DNA of 64,000 bases from Desulfosporosinus shakirovi. GTDB lineage: Bacteria; Bacillota; Desulfitobacteriia; Desulfitobacteriales; Desulfitobacteriaceae. Below the pieces are notes generated by a model. That model was not told the origin of the DNA and made no database searches. It saw only the letters and a list, made by a program, of their open reading frames with translations. The stretch is taken from NCBI RefSeq assembly GCF_020595055.1, contig NZ_JAJDOO010000020.1, positions 22,482-86,481 of the forward strand, written 5' to 3'. A program made the translations under genes and the position numbers. The first letter of the stretch is position 1, and each line of letters opens with the position of its first letter. This document shows positions 63,364 through 64,000 of the stretch, piece by piece.

Positions 63364-64000
63364 ATGGAATCGTCAGAAGAAATAAGTAACCAAGAACTGC
63401 CCAAACAACTTCAGAAACGAATTAAGCAATTAGAGCACCTAAATCGAGACTATTTGGGAATGCTTGAAAACTCTTATGATGGGTTGCTTATTGCGGATGG
63501 AGAAAGCAGGATTTTATATATCAATCCCTCGATAGAACGAATTATGGGGCTTAAGTACCCGGATTCCATTGGTCAAACAACAAAAGCCCTGATCGAAGCG
63601 GGGATAACTGACGCCAGTGCAACGCTGAAGGTTATTGAGTCCGGTCAGAAAGAAACTGTCGTGATTAACACGATTAATGGCAAGATTGCTCTAAGTACTG
63701 GTGTTCCTAGTTACGATAGTAACGGAAAAATCCATAGGGTTTATTGTAACGTGCGGGATATCACGGATTTAAATCAACTAAAGCAAAAACACCAGCAAAC
63801 TCAAGTGCTTGCCTCGAAATATTTAGCAGAACTTAATCAGCTTAAGAAAAATAATAACTCGGAGATCATCGCCCATAGCAAAGAAATGCGCAAGGTTATT
63901 GATTTGGCGTATCGAGTAGCTAATGTCGACAGTTCGGTGCTGTTACTAGGCGAGTCTGGGGTGGGGAAAGACTTAATTGCTAAAATAATTCATAAGGCAA
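63364..64000 (+). CDS. PAS-domain sigma-54-type regulator, N-terminal part
   Basis: The gene is cut by the window edge; 212 residues are visible. A coiled N-terminal helix is followed by PAS (residues about 30-140, MLENSYDGLLIADGESRILYINPSIERIMG), a linker and the start of an AAA+ domain with Walker A GESGVGKD. AAAAAAGGAGTG precedes the ATG. It resembles the two CBS-PAS regulators of the window but has no CBS pair. The rest, including the GAFTGA loop and HTH, lies outside, so it is not known whether it is an active sigma-54 activator. Confidence 0.85.
   Translation, partial: MESSEEISNQELPKQLQKRIKQLEHLNRDYLGMLENSYDGLLIADGESRILYINPSIERIMGLKYPDSIGQTTKALIEAGITDASATLKVIESGQKETVVINTINGKIALSTGVPSYDSNGKIHRVYCNVRDITDLNQLKQKHQQTQVLASKYLAELNQLKKNNNSEIIAHSKEMRKVIDLAYRVANVDSSVLLLGESGVGKDLIAKIIHKA

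Overview
The window looks like a chromosomal segment of a low-to-mid G+C, endospore-forming, anaerobic Firmicute, most likely a Desulfosporosinus/Desulfitobacterium-type member of the old Peptococcaceae. Supporting features are a complete spoIVA, the ispH-rpsA gene fusion, TTG starts behind strong AGGAGG sites, and a sodium-pump type biotin decarboxylase set beside several acyl-CoA genes. The genus is an inference; there is no rRNA gene to confirm it.

Region by region. 1-15.5 kb is conserved housekeeping DNA on the + strand: the end of ftsH, a HAD phosphatase, a CPBP protease, cmk, plsC, ispH-rpsA, an ftsW-like SEDS gene, a membrane protein, a PDZ/radical-SAM (DUF512) gene, der, plsY, gpsA and spoIVA. 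15.5-24.5 kb is accessory metabolism: a minus-strand unit of SLC13/DASS carboxylate transporter plus glutaconate-type CoA-transferase (gctAB), then a crotonase-family gene, a CBS-PAS sigma-54-type regulator with a worn-out AAA+ core, and an EFR1 ferredoxin. 24.6-28.5 kb carries a thioesterase followed by biotin genes: birA, a textbook BirA operator over a consensus promoter, bioY, and an ECF ATPase and permease. 29-34.3 kb has a chemoreceptor, an intact CBS-PAS-PAS sigma-54 activator and a second, HTH-less biotin ligase. 34.8-44 kb is the metabolic core: acyl-CoA dehydrogenase resembling non-decarboxylating glutaryl-CoA dehydrogenase, hbd, crt, thiolase, a decayed gctAB remnant, then gcdD-gcdB-gcdC-gcdA for Na+-translocating glutaconyl-CoA decarboxylase. 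45-50.4 kb holds a TAXI-type TRAP transporter and a fused ADP-forming acyl-CoA synthetase. 50.8-57.6 kb is a mixed stretch (PheB-like ACT protein, tRNA-Pro, a gene-poor kilobase, LysE exporter and AraC regulator, MarR regulator and QueG-like protein with matching operators, two frameshifted genes). 58-63 kb is a second beta-oxidation operon (584-residue acyl-CoA dehydrogenase, hbd, crotonase, divergent thiolase), followed by the start of a third PAS/AAA+ regulator.

How the genes work together (inference): a C5 dicarboxylate such as glutarate or glutaconate could be imported (SLC13), loaded with CoA (GctAB), oxidised to glutaconyl-CoA, decarboxylated to crotonyl-CoA by biotin-dependent GcdABCD with Na+ export, and cleaved to two acetyl-CoA by Crt, Hbd and thiolase. 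No electron-transfer flavoprotein is encoded here. Biotin uptake and ligation sit between the two halves of the pathway. The strongest non-obvious signal is regulatory: five near-perfect -24/-12 (sigma-54) promoters stand in front of the transporter-gctAB unit, the chemoreceptor, both acyl-CoA dehydrogenase operons and the gcd operon, and a 24-bp sequence is shared, in matching orientation, upstream of the transporter-gctAB and gcd promoters. A second notable item is a roughly 320-bp family of structured repeats found directly behind three genes.
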